The notes below the pieces were generated by a model, which was not told the origin of the DNA, searched no databases, and saw only the letters and a list, made by a program, of their open reading frames with translations. A stretch of 29,603 nt of DNA, taken from the IMG/VR virus record IMGVR_UViG_3300034120_000331, positions 1 through 29,603 of that record; one strand, given 5' to 3'. Shown one piece after another: positions 1 through 8,313 of this stretch. The DNA comes from a virus. The position numbers and the translations under genes are program-made. Position 1 is the first letter of the stretch. Each line of letters opens with the position of its first letter.

Positions 1-2
1 CA

Positions 3-998
3 CCAGACGGGCTAGTATCCCTGATCATTGACCATCGAGAGGCGTGGCTGTTTGGCACGAACTCCGTGGAGGTCTGGTACAACTCCGGCGATGCCGATTT
101 TCCGCTCACCCGTATCCAAGGCGCCTACAACGAGATCGGCTGTATTGCGCCGTACTCGGTCGCCAAGATGGACAACTCCGTCTTCTGGCTCGGCGCAGAC
201 CCGCGGGGTCAGGGCGTTGTATACCGTGCCAACGGTTATACCGGCGTTCGCATCTCAACCCACGCGGTTGAGTTTGCTATCCAGAGTTACGGGAACCTTG
301 CCGACGCGGTTGGCTACACGTATCAGCAGGACGGTCACACGTTCTACGTGCTGAACTTTACCAACGCTGACACGACGTGGGTGTTTGACGCGGCTACGGG
401 GGCGTGGCACGAACGCGCTGGTTTCCGCAACGGCGACTTTAAGCGTCACCGTGGCAACTCCCATGCTCGTTTCAACGGTGATCCAGTCATCGGTGATTAC
501 CAAAACGGTCGCTTGTATGCGTTCGATCTGGACGTGTACGCCGACGCTGGCGCTGCGCAAAAGTGGCTGCGGTCTTGGCGAGCGTTGCCGACAGGCGGTA
601 ATGACCTAAAGCGCACTGCCCACCACTCGCTTCAAATTGATTGCGAAACGGGCGTTGGCTTAAACGGTTATGACTTGTACGACGAGGTGTATTTAGGCAC
701 CGAGTTGTTGCAAATCCTGCAAACCGAAAACGGCGAAGACATCATTTTGGATTTGAACGCTACGACAGGCGCCAACCCGCAGTTAATGTTGCGATGGTCT
801 GATGACGGCGGCCACACTTGGAACGGCGAGCGTCAAGTGTCTATGGGTCGTATTGGACAATACGGCACTCGCGCTATCTTCCGTCGCCTTGGCATGACCT
901 TGAAGTTGCGTGACCGCGTATACGAGATTAGCGGTACCGATCCGGTGAAAGTCGCCATCATGGGCGCCGAACTGCAACTGAGCGGTACTGCGTCGTGA
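3..998 (+). CDS. Packaged-DNA stabilisation / tail hub protein, P22 gp10-like (5' partial)
   Basis: The reading frame is open to the left edge of the window, so only the last 331 residues are visible. In P22, gp10 binds below the portal ring with gp4, keeps packaged DNA in the capsid and provides the site for the needle and tailspikes. The visible part has the family pattern: a WLFGTNSVEVWYNSGDADFP segment near the left edge, an RIQGAYNEIGCIAPYSVAKMD stretch just after it, then beta-rich repeats with aromatic and Asp/Gly turns. P22 gp10 is about 470 residues, so roughly 140 residues are missing. The frame ends in TGA inside a GTGA overlap with the next gene. Assignment is from recalled family similarity; confident for the family, less so for the exact role. 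Confidence 0.8.
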   Translation, partial: PDGLVSLIIDHREAWLFGTNSVEVWYNSGDADFPLTRIQGAYNEIGCIAPYSVAKMDNSVFWLGADPRGQGVVYRANGYTGVRISTHAVEFAIQSYGNLADAVGYTYQQDGHTFYVLNFTNADTTWVFDAATGAWHERAGFRNGDFKRHRGNSHARFNGDPVIGDYQNGRLYAFDLDVYADAGAAQKWLRSWRALPTGGNDLKRTAHHSLQIDCETGVGLNGYDLYDEVYLGTELLQILQTENGEDIILDLNATTGANPQLMLRWSDDGGHTWNGERQVSMGRIGQYGTRAIFRRLGMTLKLRDRVYEISGTDPVKVAIMGAELQLSGTAS

Positions 999-1702
999 CC
1001 GTAAACATCACGCAAATCCCTGCCCCGCGTGTGCCGTTTATCGACGAGCGCACTGGGCTGATTTCGCGTGAGTGGTTCCGGTTTCTCAACAACCAGTACC
1101 AGTTGACGGGTGGTGGCACTACGCAGACCACCATCTCTGATCTTGAGTTGACGCCTTCCTTGTCGTCTAACACCGAAGACGAATTAGCGGTGGTCAAGGG
1201 GCAACTGGACGACCTACAAAAAGGCACGGCTCGATACGAACCGAACCCTGTCAACTATGGTGCGTTCTATTCAACAACGACTCAGACGGCAGCAGTGGCT
1301 AATACGCCGTATGCAATGACGTTCAACAACACGTCAAATCGTTATGGCGTGTACATAGACCCCGCTGCGTCTTCGCACATCAAAGTCACTCGGCCCACTG
1401 TCTACAACATGCAGTTCTCATTGCAGTTGGACAAGACCTCTGGCGGTACTGGATTGTTCTGGGTGTGGGTCAGGGTTAATGGCGTTGATGTGCCCTACAC
1501 TGGATCGCAAGTTCGCATCCAAGGCAACAACGCTGAAGTTTTTGTGGCAGCGAACATATTTGTGCCTATGTCAAACGGAGACTATCTCCAGTTGATGTGG
1601 GCAACCGACGACACATCCGTCCAAATCTTGTCGGAAGCCGCTACCGCAGTTCATCCCGGTATTCCGTCAGTCATCCTTACTATGACGCAGGTATCTCTAT
1701 GA
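995..1702 (+). CDS. Fibre or needle-like virion protein with C-terminal jelly-roll-like knob
   Basis: The gene starts at GTG in a GTGA overlap with the tail-hub gene and encodes 235 residues. Residues 1-40 hold the proline-rich segment PAPRVPFIDERTGLISREWF, seen at the N-terminus of many phage fibre-type proteins. Residues about 55-75 could form a short helical stalk. From about residue 88 to the end the sequence is beta-rich (YGAFYSTTTQTA, NMQFSLQLDKTSGGTGLFWV, SNGDYLQLMWATDD), as in TNF/C1q-like trimeric knobs. In P22-like phages the gene after gp10 encodes the needle gp26, and the Sf6 needle ends in a TNF-like knob, so this protein may plug the tail. The needle role is inference from position and fold pattern; a host-binding fibre is equally possible. 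Confidence 0.6.
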   Translation: MTVNITQIPAPRVPFIDERTGLISREWFRFLNNQYQLTGGGTTQTTISDLELTPSLSSNTEDELAVVKGQLDDLQKGTARYEPNPVNYGAFYSTTTQTAAVANTPYAMTFNNTSNRYGVYIDPAASSHIKVTRPTVYNMQFSLQLDKTSGGTGLFWVWVRVNGVDVPYTGSQVRIQGNNAEVFVAANIFVPMSNGDYLQLMWATDDTSVQILSEAATAVHPGIPSVILTMTQVSL

Positions 1703-2499
1703 CCGTTTATCTTTCAGCCTTTGCAGGAGCCGGGGCGCAGTTCTTCACCGACGATGGCGCAGTCCTGTCGGGCGGAAAGATCTATACCTACGCCGCTGGC
1801 ACGACGACCCCGCAGACTACTTATACGTCTATTGTTGGAGTCTCTACCAACGCTAACCCCATCATTCTTGACTCTGGCGGACGGCTGCCAGAAGACATGT
1901 GGTTAAGCGAGGGCGTTAAATATCGTTTTGTTTTGACGGACTCTAATGACGTTCAAATCGGCGAGTACGACGACATTGTTGGCATCAACGACATCTCTAC
2001 GGAGAGCGTCGCGTGGTCCACGATTACGGGCACGCCGACGACACTGGCTGGCTACGGCATCACCGACGGCCTGACGACAACGGCTGCGGCAGCGACTTAT
2101 GCGCCGATTGCCTCGCCCACGTTCACCGGCACGCCGCTGATCCCGGACAACGATTCGGTTAGCGCCAACTATGCGGTCGGCTATCGAGAAGCCCCGCAGG
2201 TATCTAAGACGGCTAACTATCAGTTAGTGCTGGCAGATCGCGGTAAGTCGATTCTGATGAACGGCACCGGCCTGACGCTGACTATTCCGGCTAACTCTGC
2301 CGTCGCGTTCCCGGTGGGCACCGTGATTATTATCGTCAACGTCAATACCAGCGCGTTGTCGATTTCCATTACGACTGACACGCTGACTCTGGCGAACAGC
2401 ACCACGACCGGCACTCGCACTTTGGCTCGTAACGGCTTGGCTACCTGCGTCAAGATTGGCAGCACGTCTTGGCTGATCAGCGGAGCGGGATTGTCCTAA
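1699..2499 (+). CDS. Tail fibre/tailspike with P22-like head-binding N-terminus
   Basis: The ATG lies in an ATGA overlap with the previous gene; the protein is 266 residues. The in-frame codons upstream of this ATG lie inside the previous gene and are not used. Residues about 10-90 carry LSGGKIYTYAAGTTTPQTTY and NPIILDSGGRLPEDMW, the pattern of the N-terminal domain by which P22 tailspikes bind the virion. Residues about 113-140 contain a fibre repeat, TTLAGYGITDGL. The last 100 residues form a beta-rich domain beginning at VSKTANYQLVLADRGKSI, which is similar to the end of the protein at 26191-26907. It probably attaches to the tail hub and either binds receptor or carries an adaptor for the glycine-rich protein that follows. 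Confidence 0.7.
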   Translation: MTVYLSAFAGAGAQFFTDDGAVLSGGKIYTYAAGTTTPQTTYTSIVGVSTNANPIILDSGGRLPEDMWLSEGVKYRFVLTDSNDVQIGEYDDIVGINDISTESVAWSTITGTPTTLAGYGITDGLTTTAAAATYAPIASPTFTGTPLIPDNDSVSANYAVGYREAPQVSKTANYQLVLADRGKSILMNGTGLTLTIPANSAVAFPVGTVIIIVNVNTSALSISITTDTLTLANSTTTGTRTLARNGLATCVKIGSTSWLISGAGLS

Positions 2500-3161
2500 T
2501 GGGCGGCGCTACCTTAGCAGCGGCGATTGCAGGCACGACGGGGGGAGCCGGTGCCGGTGTATTCGACTTCTCGTCTGGGTCGGGTAGCGTCACGATTCCC
2601 ACGGGAGCCACGGGCGTCACCATTGAGGTGTGGGGCGCAGGCGGTGGCGGTGGCTACGGCACTGTCACCCAGATATTTGGCGAGTTCTTGTACGAGCCGC
2701 AAGAGAACCCCGGTGGCGGTGGTGGCGGCGGTGCCTACGCTAAACGAGTCATTGTGTTAACCGCGCCAGATGCCCTTAAAACTATTCTGTACACTGTCGG
2801 TGCTGCTGGTAGAGGCGGCACGGTTGGGGACGCTGTGGGCGGCGCTGGCACCCAGTCTGTTGTCTACGCCGGAACCTACGCCCTAGACGAAATGATCTCT
2901 ACGGGCGGTTTTGGCGGCTACGGCGGTATTGGCATATTTGGCAGCCAGCAGGGCGCCGGAGGCACGCAGACGGGCGGTACGGTGCCGCCGTCAGTGAATG
3001 GCAACGGAGGGGCTGCCTTTACCCAAACCGGCGCTACGGGCATCGTAGGCGATAATAGCCTCACTGCTGGCGCTGGCGGCAACGGTGGCGACCCGGTAGA
3101 GGGCGGCGATCCGGGCTTGGTCGGCACTAACGGTCGCGTCCGAATGGTATTTACCTTTTAG
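2499..3161 (+). CDS. Glycine-rich putative tail tip / adhesin-like protein
   Basis: The start ATG shares one base with the stop of the fibre gene (TAATG); the product is 220 residues. After a short Ala/Gly leader, residues about 28-50 read SVTIPTGATGVTIEVWGAGG, the opening strand pair of the glycine-rich repeat domains found on many phage fibres. The rest alternates glycine runs with short hydrophobic strands and ends in a GRVRMVFTF strand. T4-type gp38 adhesins also present glycine-rich loops at fibre tips, but no direct homology is claimed. It shares its domain type with the large protein at 26911-29271. A receptor-binding tip coupled to the upstream fibre is the likely role. Confidence 0.6.
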   Translation: MGGATLAAAIAGTTGGAGAGVFDFSSGSGSVTIPTGATGVTIEVWGAGGGGGYGTVTQIFGEFLYEPQENPGGGGGGGAYAKRVIVLTAPDALKTILYTVGAAGRGGTVGDAVGGAGTQSVVYAGTYALDEMISTGGFGGYGGIGIFGSQQGAGGTQTGGTVPPSVNGNGGAAFTQTGATGIVGDNSLTAGAGGNGGDPVEGGDPGLVGTNGRVRMVFTF

Positions 3162-3168
3162 GTGACAC

Positions 3169-3504
3169 ATGGCAGTTAACGTAAAAGTCCTGATCCCGGC
3201 CAAGATTGCCGAGAACACGCAAGTAACCCAATACACGGCTACGAACGTATCGGCCATCATCGACAAGTTCACGGCGACGAACTACAGCGCGTCGGCGGCC
3301 ACGATCTCGATCAACCTTGTGACGCAGTTTGACTCGTCGGGCAACCAGAACTTGATCATTAAGGCCAAGACGCTGCTGCCCTCGGAGACGTATACGTTCC
3401 CTGAGTTGGTCGGCCATGTGCTGCAACCGGGCGGGTTTATCTCCACGATTGCCGGCACTGCCTCGGCCATCAACATCCGATCCTCTGGTCGGGAAGTGTC
3501 GTGA
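3169..3504 (+). CDS. Small beta-rich virion-associated protein of unknown function
   Basis: ATG start 7 nt after the previous stop; 111 residues. The sequence alternates Thr/Ser-rich strands: VTQYTATNVSAIIDKFTATN, then ISINLVTQFDSSGNQNL, then LLPSETYTFPELVGHVLQPG. It has no membrane segment, signal peptide or catalytic motif. Proteins of this size and composition are often found between fibre and ejection genes of P22-like phages, so it is probably structural. It ends in a GTGA overlap with the next gene, so the two are likely translationally coupled. The family is not one to which I can assign a name. Confidence 0.6.
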   Translation: MAVNVKVLIPAKIAENTQVTQYTATNVSAIIDKFTATNYSASAATISINLVTQFDSSGNQNLIIKAKTLLPSETYTFPELVGHVLQPGGFISTIAGTASAINIRSSGREVS

Positions 3505-3950
3505 CCGAAGCCGAATACTGGTTGCGCGAGAACTTTGCTGCGCTGGAGTTGCCGCCAGATGCGGTGGCTTGGCTGATTGACTTGTGGCACGTTACGCAGG
3601 TGTTTGACGACGTAGCCGATGGCGACCCGGTAGACCGTAAGTCGCTGGACGATACCGTGTGGCGCACCCTTGTGGGTATGCCTGCAAATAGTTTCTTTAT
3701 GGCTCACGCAGGGCAGTTATTGCCTGCGGTGGGTACGGCCATTCTGAAGTGGAAGGCTTCGGATGACGCCGAACGCAATGGTTTGGCTGACGAACGGTCG
3801 TTCGTTTGGCGTGCCGCTTACTATGACTTGGTTCTTTTAGTGGTGCTGTTGTGTCAGGGCCGAGAGTCTGCTATGGAAAAAGCAGGTGCGGTGATGGCAC
3901 TATACGGCGAAAGTTTTGCGACGTATCGCGGGGAATTTCCTCATGGCTAA
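3501..3950 (+). CDS. Hypothetical all-helical phage protein
   Basis: GTG start in a GTGA overlap; 149 residues. The protein is predicted to be helical throughout, with many Trp, Asp and Ala residues (AVAWLIDLWHVTQVFDDVAD) and a hydrophobic helix around residues 106-118 (AAYYDLVLLVVLL) that may be amphipathic or buried. The DDVADGD cluster is superficially like a metal-binding helix, but no second matching motif is present. Its place, between a structural protein and the ejection genes, suggests a virion or assembly role. Function unknown. Confidence 0.55.
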   Translation: MTEAEYWLRENFAALELPPDAVAWLIDLWHVTQVFDDVADGDPVDRKSLDDTVWRTLVGMPANSFFMAHAGQLLPAVGTAILKWKASDDAERNGLADERSFVWRAAYYDLVLLVVLLCQGRESAMEKAGAVMALYGESFATYRGEFPHG

Positions 3951-4692
3951 TCCAGTAGTTGCTATTGCCGCATCCAGCATTGGATCGGCTGCTGTCGGCA
4001 GTCGCTCAGCAAGTAAGGCGGCAAGAGCGCAAACAGATGCCGCTCGATCAGCGGAGGCATCCCAAGAGAGGATGCTTGAACGGCAGTTAGAGGAAACTCG
4101 CCCGTTTCGAGAACTGTCGCTTCAACAACTTAATCGCCTATCGGAGTTGTACGGGCCTGAAGGCATGTACACCAAGACTCCGACCATGGAAGACCTGACG
4201 GTAGACCCCGGTTTTTCTTTCAGAATGTCTGAAGGAGAAAAGGCGCTTGCTCGTATGCAGTCTGCTCGCGGGCAGTTGTTTGGCGGTGGCGCAATTAAGG
4301 CCGGTGTGCGGTACGGGCAGGAAATGGGTTCGCAGGAATTCCAAAATGCTTACAACCGCTTGATGAATCAACGCGCAACCGTTACTAACGCATTGCTCGG
4401 AATCGGCGGTTACGGCCCCGCGATTGCTGGACAAAACGTAAGTGCAATGGGAAGCGCTGGTAGCAACATCGCCAACATTCAGTTAGGTGGTGGTCAGGCT
4501 CGCGCTTCTGGCTATCTTGGTCAGGCTAATGCTTTGAACCAAGCCCTTAGCCAAGGCGCTGGTTTGTATGGCATGTATCGTGGCGGTTACTTTGGATCGC
4601 CCAGTTCCGGTATCGGCGGAAGTGGCGCTGGAACTGGGGCATACGGCGGCTCTGCAATTCCCTACACCGGCAGATACGGACTCGGAGAGTAA
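3943..4692 (+). CDS. Putative DNA ejection (DNA transfer, p32-like) protein
   Basis: The chosen ATG at 3943 has a GGGGA ribosome site about 8 nt upstream and overlaps the previous gene by 8 nt; an in-frame ATG at 3916 lacks such a site. The product is 249 residues. It starts with a small-residue hydrophobic stretch (VVAIAASSIGSAAVGS), followed by a charged helix with many Gln, Arg and Glu, the segment DPGFSFRMSEGEKALARMQS, and a Gly/Ala-rich tail. This matches the recalled pattern of phage proteins annotated as DNA transfer protein p32. It is the first of three successive genes of ejection-protein character, like P22 gp7, gp20 and gp16, which leave the capsid before the DNA and form a conduit through the envelope. 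Confidence 0.65.
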   Translation: MANPVVAIAASSIGSAAVGSRSASKAARAQTDAARSAEASQERMLERQLEETRPFRELSLQQLNRLSELYGPEGMYTKTPTMEDLTVDPGFSFRMSEGEKALARMQSARGQLFGGGAIKAGVRYGQEMGSQEFQNAYNRLMNQRATVTNALLGIGGYGPAIAGQNVSAMGSAGSNIANIQLGGGQARASGYLGQANALNQALSQGAGLYGMYRGGYFGSPSSGIGGSGAGTGAYGGSAIPYTGRYGLGE

Positions 4693-4694
4693 CC

Positions 4695-5957
4695 ATGCCA
4701 GTCATCGGAGCAACTCAACTTGAGCCAGTAAACATCCTTGGCTCATACGTGCAGGGCATGGAACTTGGCCGTGCCAATCGCCTAGCCCAACAGCAGCAAG
4801 CAGCGCAAATGGAGGCTGCTCGTCAAGAGGCCGAACTGCGTAATTACTTATCATCGGCAGACCTTTCGTCGCCGGAAGTGCAAAACCAGTTGCTTCGCTT
4901 TGGGCCGCAAGGGGCCGAGATGGCTAAGAACCTAGCAACGATGGGTACTCAGCGTTCACAAGCAGCCAAGGCTGATTACGAAGCCCAAAGTCAGCGCTTA
5001 AAAGACATGTATAACTTGGTAACGTCTGCTGTGGACGCGCCGAGTTACGCCCGTGTTCGCGGCATGGCTGCAAACATGGGAATTGATGTTGCTCAAATTC
5101 CTGAACAGTACGATCCTGCATTTGTTGAGCAAGCCAGAAACGCCGTGCTTACCGCGTCAGAGCGACTTGATGCGGAGTTGAAAAGAGATACTACCGCCGT
5201 CCAACGTCGCCAAGTTGCGCTTGCCGAACGCAAGCAAACTTTTGAAGAGCGTACCGCTAATGCTGGTATGTCAGGCATGGTTAAACCACCTGAACTACAG
5301 AAAGGCGAGCGTTGGAATCCCGAGGCTGGCCGTGTTGAGGCTGTGGAAGGCTCTGATATTTATATCAAGCAGTCCGGCAAACACAACAAGGACTACACCG
5401 CTCTTAATGCAATTAACAACCAACGTTCATTGCAACTTGCCAAAATTGATCGCTTGTTGGCACCAGAAAACGCTGACGCATTTAATAACTTGTTTGGCGG
5501 ATACACTGCGTATGCTTCGCGTGAATTGTCAGGCAAGACCGCCGACCTTCGTTCCGACTTGGAATCGTTGAGAAACAATTTAAAAGCAGCCGGTAAAAAG
5601 ATTATTGCTGGCGCTGGTCCGGGCGCTATTGGTCAGATTACTGAACGCGAGTGGCCGATTCTTGAAGGCATGATTGCGGAACTTCGCCCAACAATGTCTG
5701 AACAAGGCGCAAAAGACAAACTGCTGGAAATTCGCGTTTTTTTGGATAATTTGGCAAATCAGGCGGGTGAAGAATATCAGACCGCATGGGGCCAAACTCA
5801 ATACGCAAAACCCGTAAAAGGCGCAAGCGAGCCTTCTATTGCCCCCGCTGCTCCGGCAGCAGCCCCGGTTAAGGTTAATTCAAAGGCTGAACTAGACAAA
5901 CTGCCGTCTGGTTCGTTGTACGTTGGCCCTGACGGAAAGACGCGGAGAAAGCCGTAA
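4695..5957 (+). CDS. Putative DNA ejection / internal virion protein
   Basis: ATG start 2 nt after the previous stop, with GGAGAG 5 nt upstream; 420 residues. The first 210 residues are helical and rich in Gln, Ala, Glu and Arg (AQQQQAAQMEAARQEAELRN), with likely coiled coils near residues 25-60 and 155-185. A central part holds NKDYTALNAINNQRSLQLAK and a GAGPGAIGQITEREWPILEG segment. The tail is Ala/Pro-rich and ends in a small SGSLYVGPDGKTRRKP motif, where a YVGPDGK turn is common in phage injection proteins. Position and composition match the second ejection protein of P22-like phages; sequence alone does not prove it. Confidence 0.6.
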   Translation: MPVIGATQLEPVNILGSYVQGMELGRANRLAQQQQAAQMEAARQEAELRNYLSSADLSSPEVQNQLLRFGPQGAEMAKNLATMGTQRSQAAKADYEAQSQRLKDMYNLVTSAVDAPSYARVRGMAANMGIDVAQIPEQYDPAFVEQARNAVLTASERLDAELKRDTTAVQRRQVALAERKQTFEERTANAGMSGMVKPPELQKGERWNPEAGRVEAVEGSDIYIKQSGKHNKDYTALNAINNQRSLQLAKIDRLLAPENADAFNNLFGGYTAYASRELSGKTADLRSDLESLRNNLKAAGKKIIAGAGPGAIGQITEREWPILEGMIAELRPTMSEQGAKDKLLEIRVFLDNLANQAGEEYQTAWGQTQYAKPVKGASEPSIAPAAPAAAPVKVNSKAELDKLPSGSLYVGPDGKTRRKP

Positions 5958-7363
5958 TGGCTAAGTGGTGGGAATCTGGCGAGGTTGTTGAAGAGCAACC
6001 TGCCGAGGAGTGGTGGACTGCTGGTGAAGAAGTCGCTGCTCCGGCTGCGGCCATTCCTGCTAAAGCGCCCGATGTAATGCCGAGCAGACGCGCCCCATCA
6101 TTGGGGGACATCGGTGATCGAGCGACAGGCTTTCGCGCACAAGTAGCCGAAACCGGCATGACGCCTGAAGAGCGTATGCAGGCTGTTAGAACTGGCGCTC
6201 AAGTCCTTGGCGGGTTTGCTGCTGGGCCTGTTCTGGGTGGCGCAGTACGTACCGCTGGCGCCGCATCACCTGCGTTACGCGCCCTCGGCACTGCGATTGA
6301 AAGTGGTGGATTCCGCACTGGTTTTGCGCCCGGTACATCTCGCGTTGCCGACATTGCTACTCGCACTGCTGGCGGCGCTATTGCTGGCGGTGCCGGTGCT
6401 GGCGTGGTTTCACCTGAGCAAATAGCAGAAGGTGCCTTGATTGGCGCTGCTGTGCCCGGTGCGGGCAAGGTTGTTGGCCGTTTCATGCAACCCAAAGGGC
6501 CGTCTGTTAAAGACGTAGAGGCTGCTGCAAAACGTAAGTACGCTTCGTCAGAAAAGGCGGGCGGTGTAGTCCAGTTAGACCAATTCAACAACTTTATTAG
6601 CGGACTTAAAAACAGTTTGGCCGCTGAACGATACAACCCTGTTGCTCACGTCAAGATCAATAAACTGATTAATACGCTTGAGTCCGATGCTGCACTTGGC
6701 TTGGACGTTAGCCTTGAGCAATTAGACACCGCTCGACGTATTGCCGCCCGTGCCGCACAAAGCAGCGGTAAAGAGCAACAACTTGGATCGGTTGCTATCA
6801 AGCAGATTGACCAGTTCGCAGAGCAGTTCCCCAAGGTAGCGAGAGAGGATTTAGAGGAAGCGCGGTCGTTGTGGACCAAGATGAGTCGCGGCAAAAAGAT
6901 TGACGACATCATCAAAGCGTCTAACCGCTCTTCACAAGAGCCTGCTGTGTTCCTGCGTCGTAAGTTCCAGCAGTTAAACGACGACGAACGCGCTTTGAAA
7001 GCGTTTTCGGAAGAGGAGCGTAAGGTCATTAAAGACCTCGCTGAAGGTAACTACACCGTAAATGCTCTTGCAGGCATTGGCACTTTGGCGCCGCCTCGAA
7101 TCAACGAACTTCGCACGCTGCCAGGTCGTATTGGCGCTGCTGGCTATGGTGGTGGTTTCTTTGTAAGCCCCGCCTTTACCGCTGCTACGGCAGTCACAGG
7201 CTACGGTTCTCGCGGCGCTGCAAACCGATTGGCGTTGATGCAGGCTGCTCGTCTGCGCCAGCAAGCCTTGACCGGCTCGCCGATCATGCCGCAATCCATC
7301 ATGCCGCAGGTTGTGCCGCAAGTCGGCCCGACACTATATGCGGCTGGAATGTTACCCGAGTAA
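5957..7363 (+). CDS. Putative third DNA ejection / internal virion protein with glycine-zipper segments
   Basis: ATG shares a base with the previous stop (TAATG); 468 residues. The N-terminus is acidic and Trp-rich (MAKWWESGEVVEEQPAEEWW). Residues about 80-180 contain several Gly/Ala-rich hydrophobic stretches (VLGGFAAGPVLGGAV, AGGAIAGGAGAGVV) of the kind that insert in membranes. A long helical, charged middle follows (residues about 190-370), then another Gly/Ala stretch (GRIGAAGYGGGFFVSPAF) and a Met/Pro/Gln-rich end with repeated IMPQ. A membrane-active protein at this position fits the third ejection protein, the place taken by gp16 in P22. No transglycosylase motif was seen. Confidence 0.6.
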   Translation: MAKWWESGEVVEEQPAEEWWTAGEEVAAPAAAIPAKAPDVMPSRRAPSLGDIGDRATGFRAQVAETGMTPEERMQAVRTGAQVLGGFAAGPVLGGAVRTAGAASPALRALGTAIESGGFRTGFAPGTSRVADIATRTAGGAIAGGAGAGVVSPEQIAEGALIGAAVPGAGKVVGRFMQPKGPSVKDVEAAAKRKYASSEKAGGVVQLDQFNNFISGLKNSLAAERYNPVAHVKINKLINTLESDAALGLDVSLEQLDTARRIAARAAQSSGKEQQLGSVAIKQIDQFAEQFPKVAREDLEEARSLWTKMSRGKKIDDIIKASNRSSQEPAVFLRRKFQQLNDDERALKAFSEEERKVIKDLAEGNYTVNALAGIGTLAPPRINELRTLPGRIGAAGYGGGFFVSPAFTAATAVTGYGSRGAANRLALMQAARLRQQALTGSPIMPQSIMPQVVPQVGPTLYAAGMLPE

Positions 7364-7374
7364 TTGGAAGCCAC

Positions 7375-7569
7375 ATGCTGCAAGGCGCACTCAAGTCTAA
7401 GACTGTTTGGTGGAATGTCCTGCTGGCCGTCCTTGGCGGCCTTGAACTTGTAGGCGGTCACATGACCGTGCTGTGGGGGCAGGAAGTGGCTGCGGCGATC
7501 CTAATGGTCGGCGCGTTGGCAAACCTCGTACTGCGGGCTGTCACCACGCAGGCGCTTTCGGAGAAGTGA
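7375..7569 (+). CDS. Small two-helix membrane protein, putative Pam3-gp28-type holin
   Basis: ATG 11 nt after the ejection gene; 64 residues. Two hydrophobic helices are visible, about residues 12-30 (VWWNVLLAVLGGLELVGG) and 37-56 (EVAAAILMVGALANLVLRAV), joined by a short HMTVLWGQ loop. The pattern ALKSKTVWWN followed by LELVGGH matches, from memory, the small family annotated as Pam3-gp28 family putative phage holin. Holins make lesions in the inner membrane at a set time so that endolysin can act. It opens a run of five small membrane or membrane-linked genes that leads to the lysozyme gene at 8792, which supports a lysis role. Confidence 0.65.
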   Translation: MLQGALKSKTVWWNVLLAVLGGLELVGGHMTVLWGQEVAAAILMVGALANLVLRAVTTQALSEK

Positions 7570-7570
7570 C

Positions 7571-7792
7571 GTGGATTATCAGGCGGCTTTTAACATTGCG
7601 GTGGCAGTTGCAGCAGCGTTTGGCGGTTGGACCTTGCGCTCGATTACGACGAGCCTAGAGAACCTTCAGCGTGACCACAAAGAGATGATGCACCAGTTCG
7701 TGCGCCGCGATGACTACAAGTCCGCCTTAGAGCGTATTGAGCAAATCCTGACCCGCATTTGGGACAAGTTGGACGAAAAGGCCGACAAGTGA
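7571..7792 (+). CDS. Small protein with N-terminal membrane helix and coiled coil (lysis cassette)
   Basis: GTG start 1 nt after the previous stop; 73 residues. Residues about 5-22 (AAFNIAVAVAAAFGGWTL) form one membrane helix. Residues 26-73 are highly charged and probably coiled coil (SLENLQRDHKEMMHQFVRRD, then ALERIEQILTRIWDKLDEKA). The topology, one N-terminal anchor and a long helical tail, is found in inner-membrane spanin subunits and also in many unassigned small phage lysis-region proteins. No lipobox partner embedded in another frame was recognised, so spanin is only a possibility. It ends in an ATGA overlap with a tiny downstream gene. Confidence 0.6.
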   Translation: MDYQAAFNIAVAVAAAFGGWTLRSITTSLENLQRDHKEMMHQFVRRDDYKSALERIEQILTRIWDKLDEKADK

Positions 7793-7890
7793 TGTGGGCG
7801 GCATGGGTGCGGACTCGCGCTAATTTAAAAGTAATTGCCTGCGTAAGCGTACTGTTTGCAGCACTATTAACAATACTGTTCTTTAGTTAA
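7792..7890 (+). CDS. 32-residue single-helix membrane peptide
   Basis: This very short gene starts at ATG in an ATGA overlap with the gene before it and ends in TAA 9 nt before the next start. It encodes MWAAWVRTRANLKVI followed by a hydrophobic helix (ACVSVLFAALLTILFFS). The basic N-terminal part and the C-terminal helix predict an inner-membrane peptide with its N-terminus in the cytoplasm. The overlap with one neighbour and the tight fit before the next make it likely to be translated. It could assist or regulate the holin; no family is recognised. Confidence 0.55.
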   Translation: MWAAWVRTRANLKVIACVSVLFAALLTILFFS

Positions 7891-7899
7891 AGGTTAAAA

Positions 7900-8313
7900 A
7901 TGAACGACGTTACCGACATCCAGTTGCTAAAAGTGCAAATACAGGCCGAGTTGCAACGGCTTGAAGCGCAGTCGTCTGCCAAGGACGTAGCCGGTAAAGC
8001 CATTGGTAAGGACGGGCTGAAATACATCACGGCCATTGTGGTGATCGGCGTGCTGTCTAGCCTTGCGCTAGATTCGGACAAGATCGCTGCCGTGATGGGG
8101 CTGCTTGGTGCCTCGCTGACCGCTCTTATCTCTATGCTTGCCAGCATTGCAGGCACGGTGGAGAAGGAAGATAAGCCCGAGTTTGAGGTAATTAAGGAAC
8201 TGATCGCCAAACTAGACCGGCTGGATCGCAAAGAACAGCCGATGCGGGTGGACGTTGAGGGCGATCATGTCACCGTTACCAAGGGCGACGACGTAGTGAG
8301 GGCTTCCAAATGA
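7900..8313 (+). CDS. Membrane protein of lysis region, two predicted helices
   Basis: ATG start with an AAAGGTTA-type ribosome site upstream; 137 residues. The N-terminal 35 residues are a charged helix. Residues about 40-58 (LKYITAIVVIGVLSSLALDS) and 62-84 (IAAVMGLLGASLTALISMLASIAG) are hydrophobic helices. The C-terminal 50 residues are charged and include EDKPEFEVIKELIAKLDRLD. It overlaps the next gene by ATGA. Size and topology are compatible with a holin or holin-associated protein. The presence of several such genes in a row suggests a multi-part membrane lesion, but which one is the timer cannot be told. Confidence 0.6.
   Translation: MNDVTDIQLLKVQIQAELQRLEAQSSAKDVAGKAIGKDGLKYITAIVVIGVLSSLALDSDKIAAVMGLLGASLTALISMLASIAGTVEKEDKPEFEVIKELIAKLDRLDRKEQPMRVDVEGDHVTVTKGDDVVRASK

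Noticed and set aside
958-1254. Minus-strand frame opposite the tail-hub/fibre junction
   Set aside because: Antisense to two coupled, well-supported genes and without ribosome site or family pattern.
3501-3950. Isoprenoid-synthase-like DDxxD motif (FDDVADGD) in the helical protein
   Set aside because: No second Asp-rich or NSE/DTE motif is present, the protein is much too short, and the context is virion assembly.
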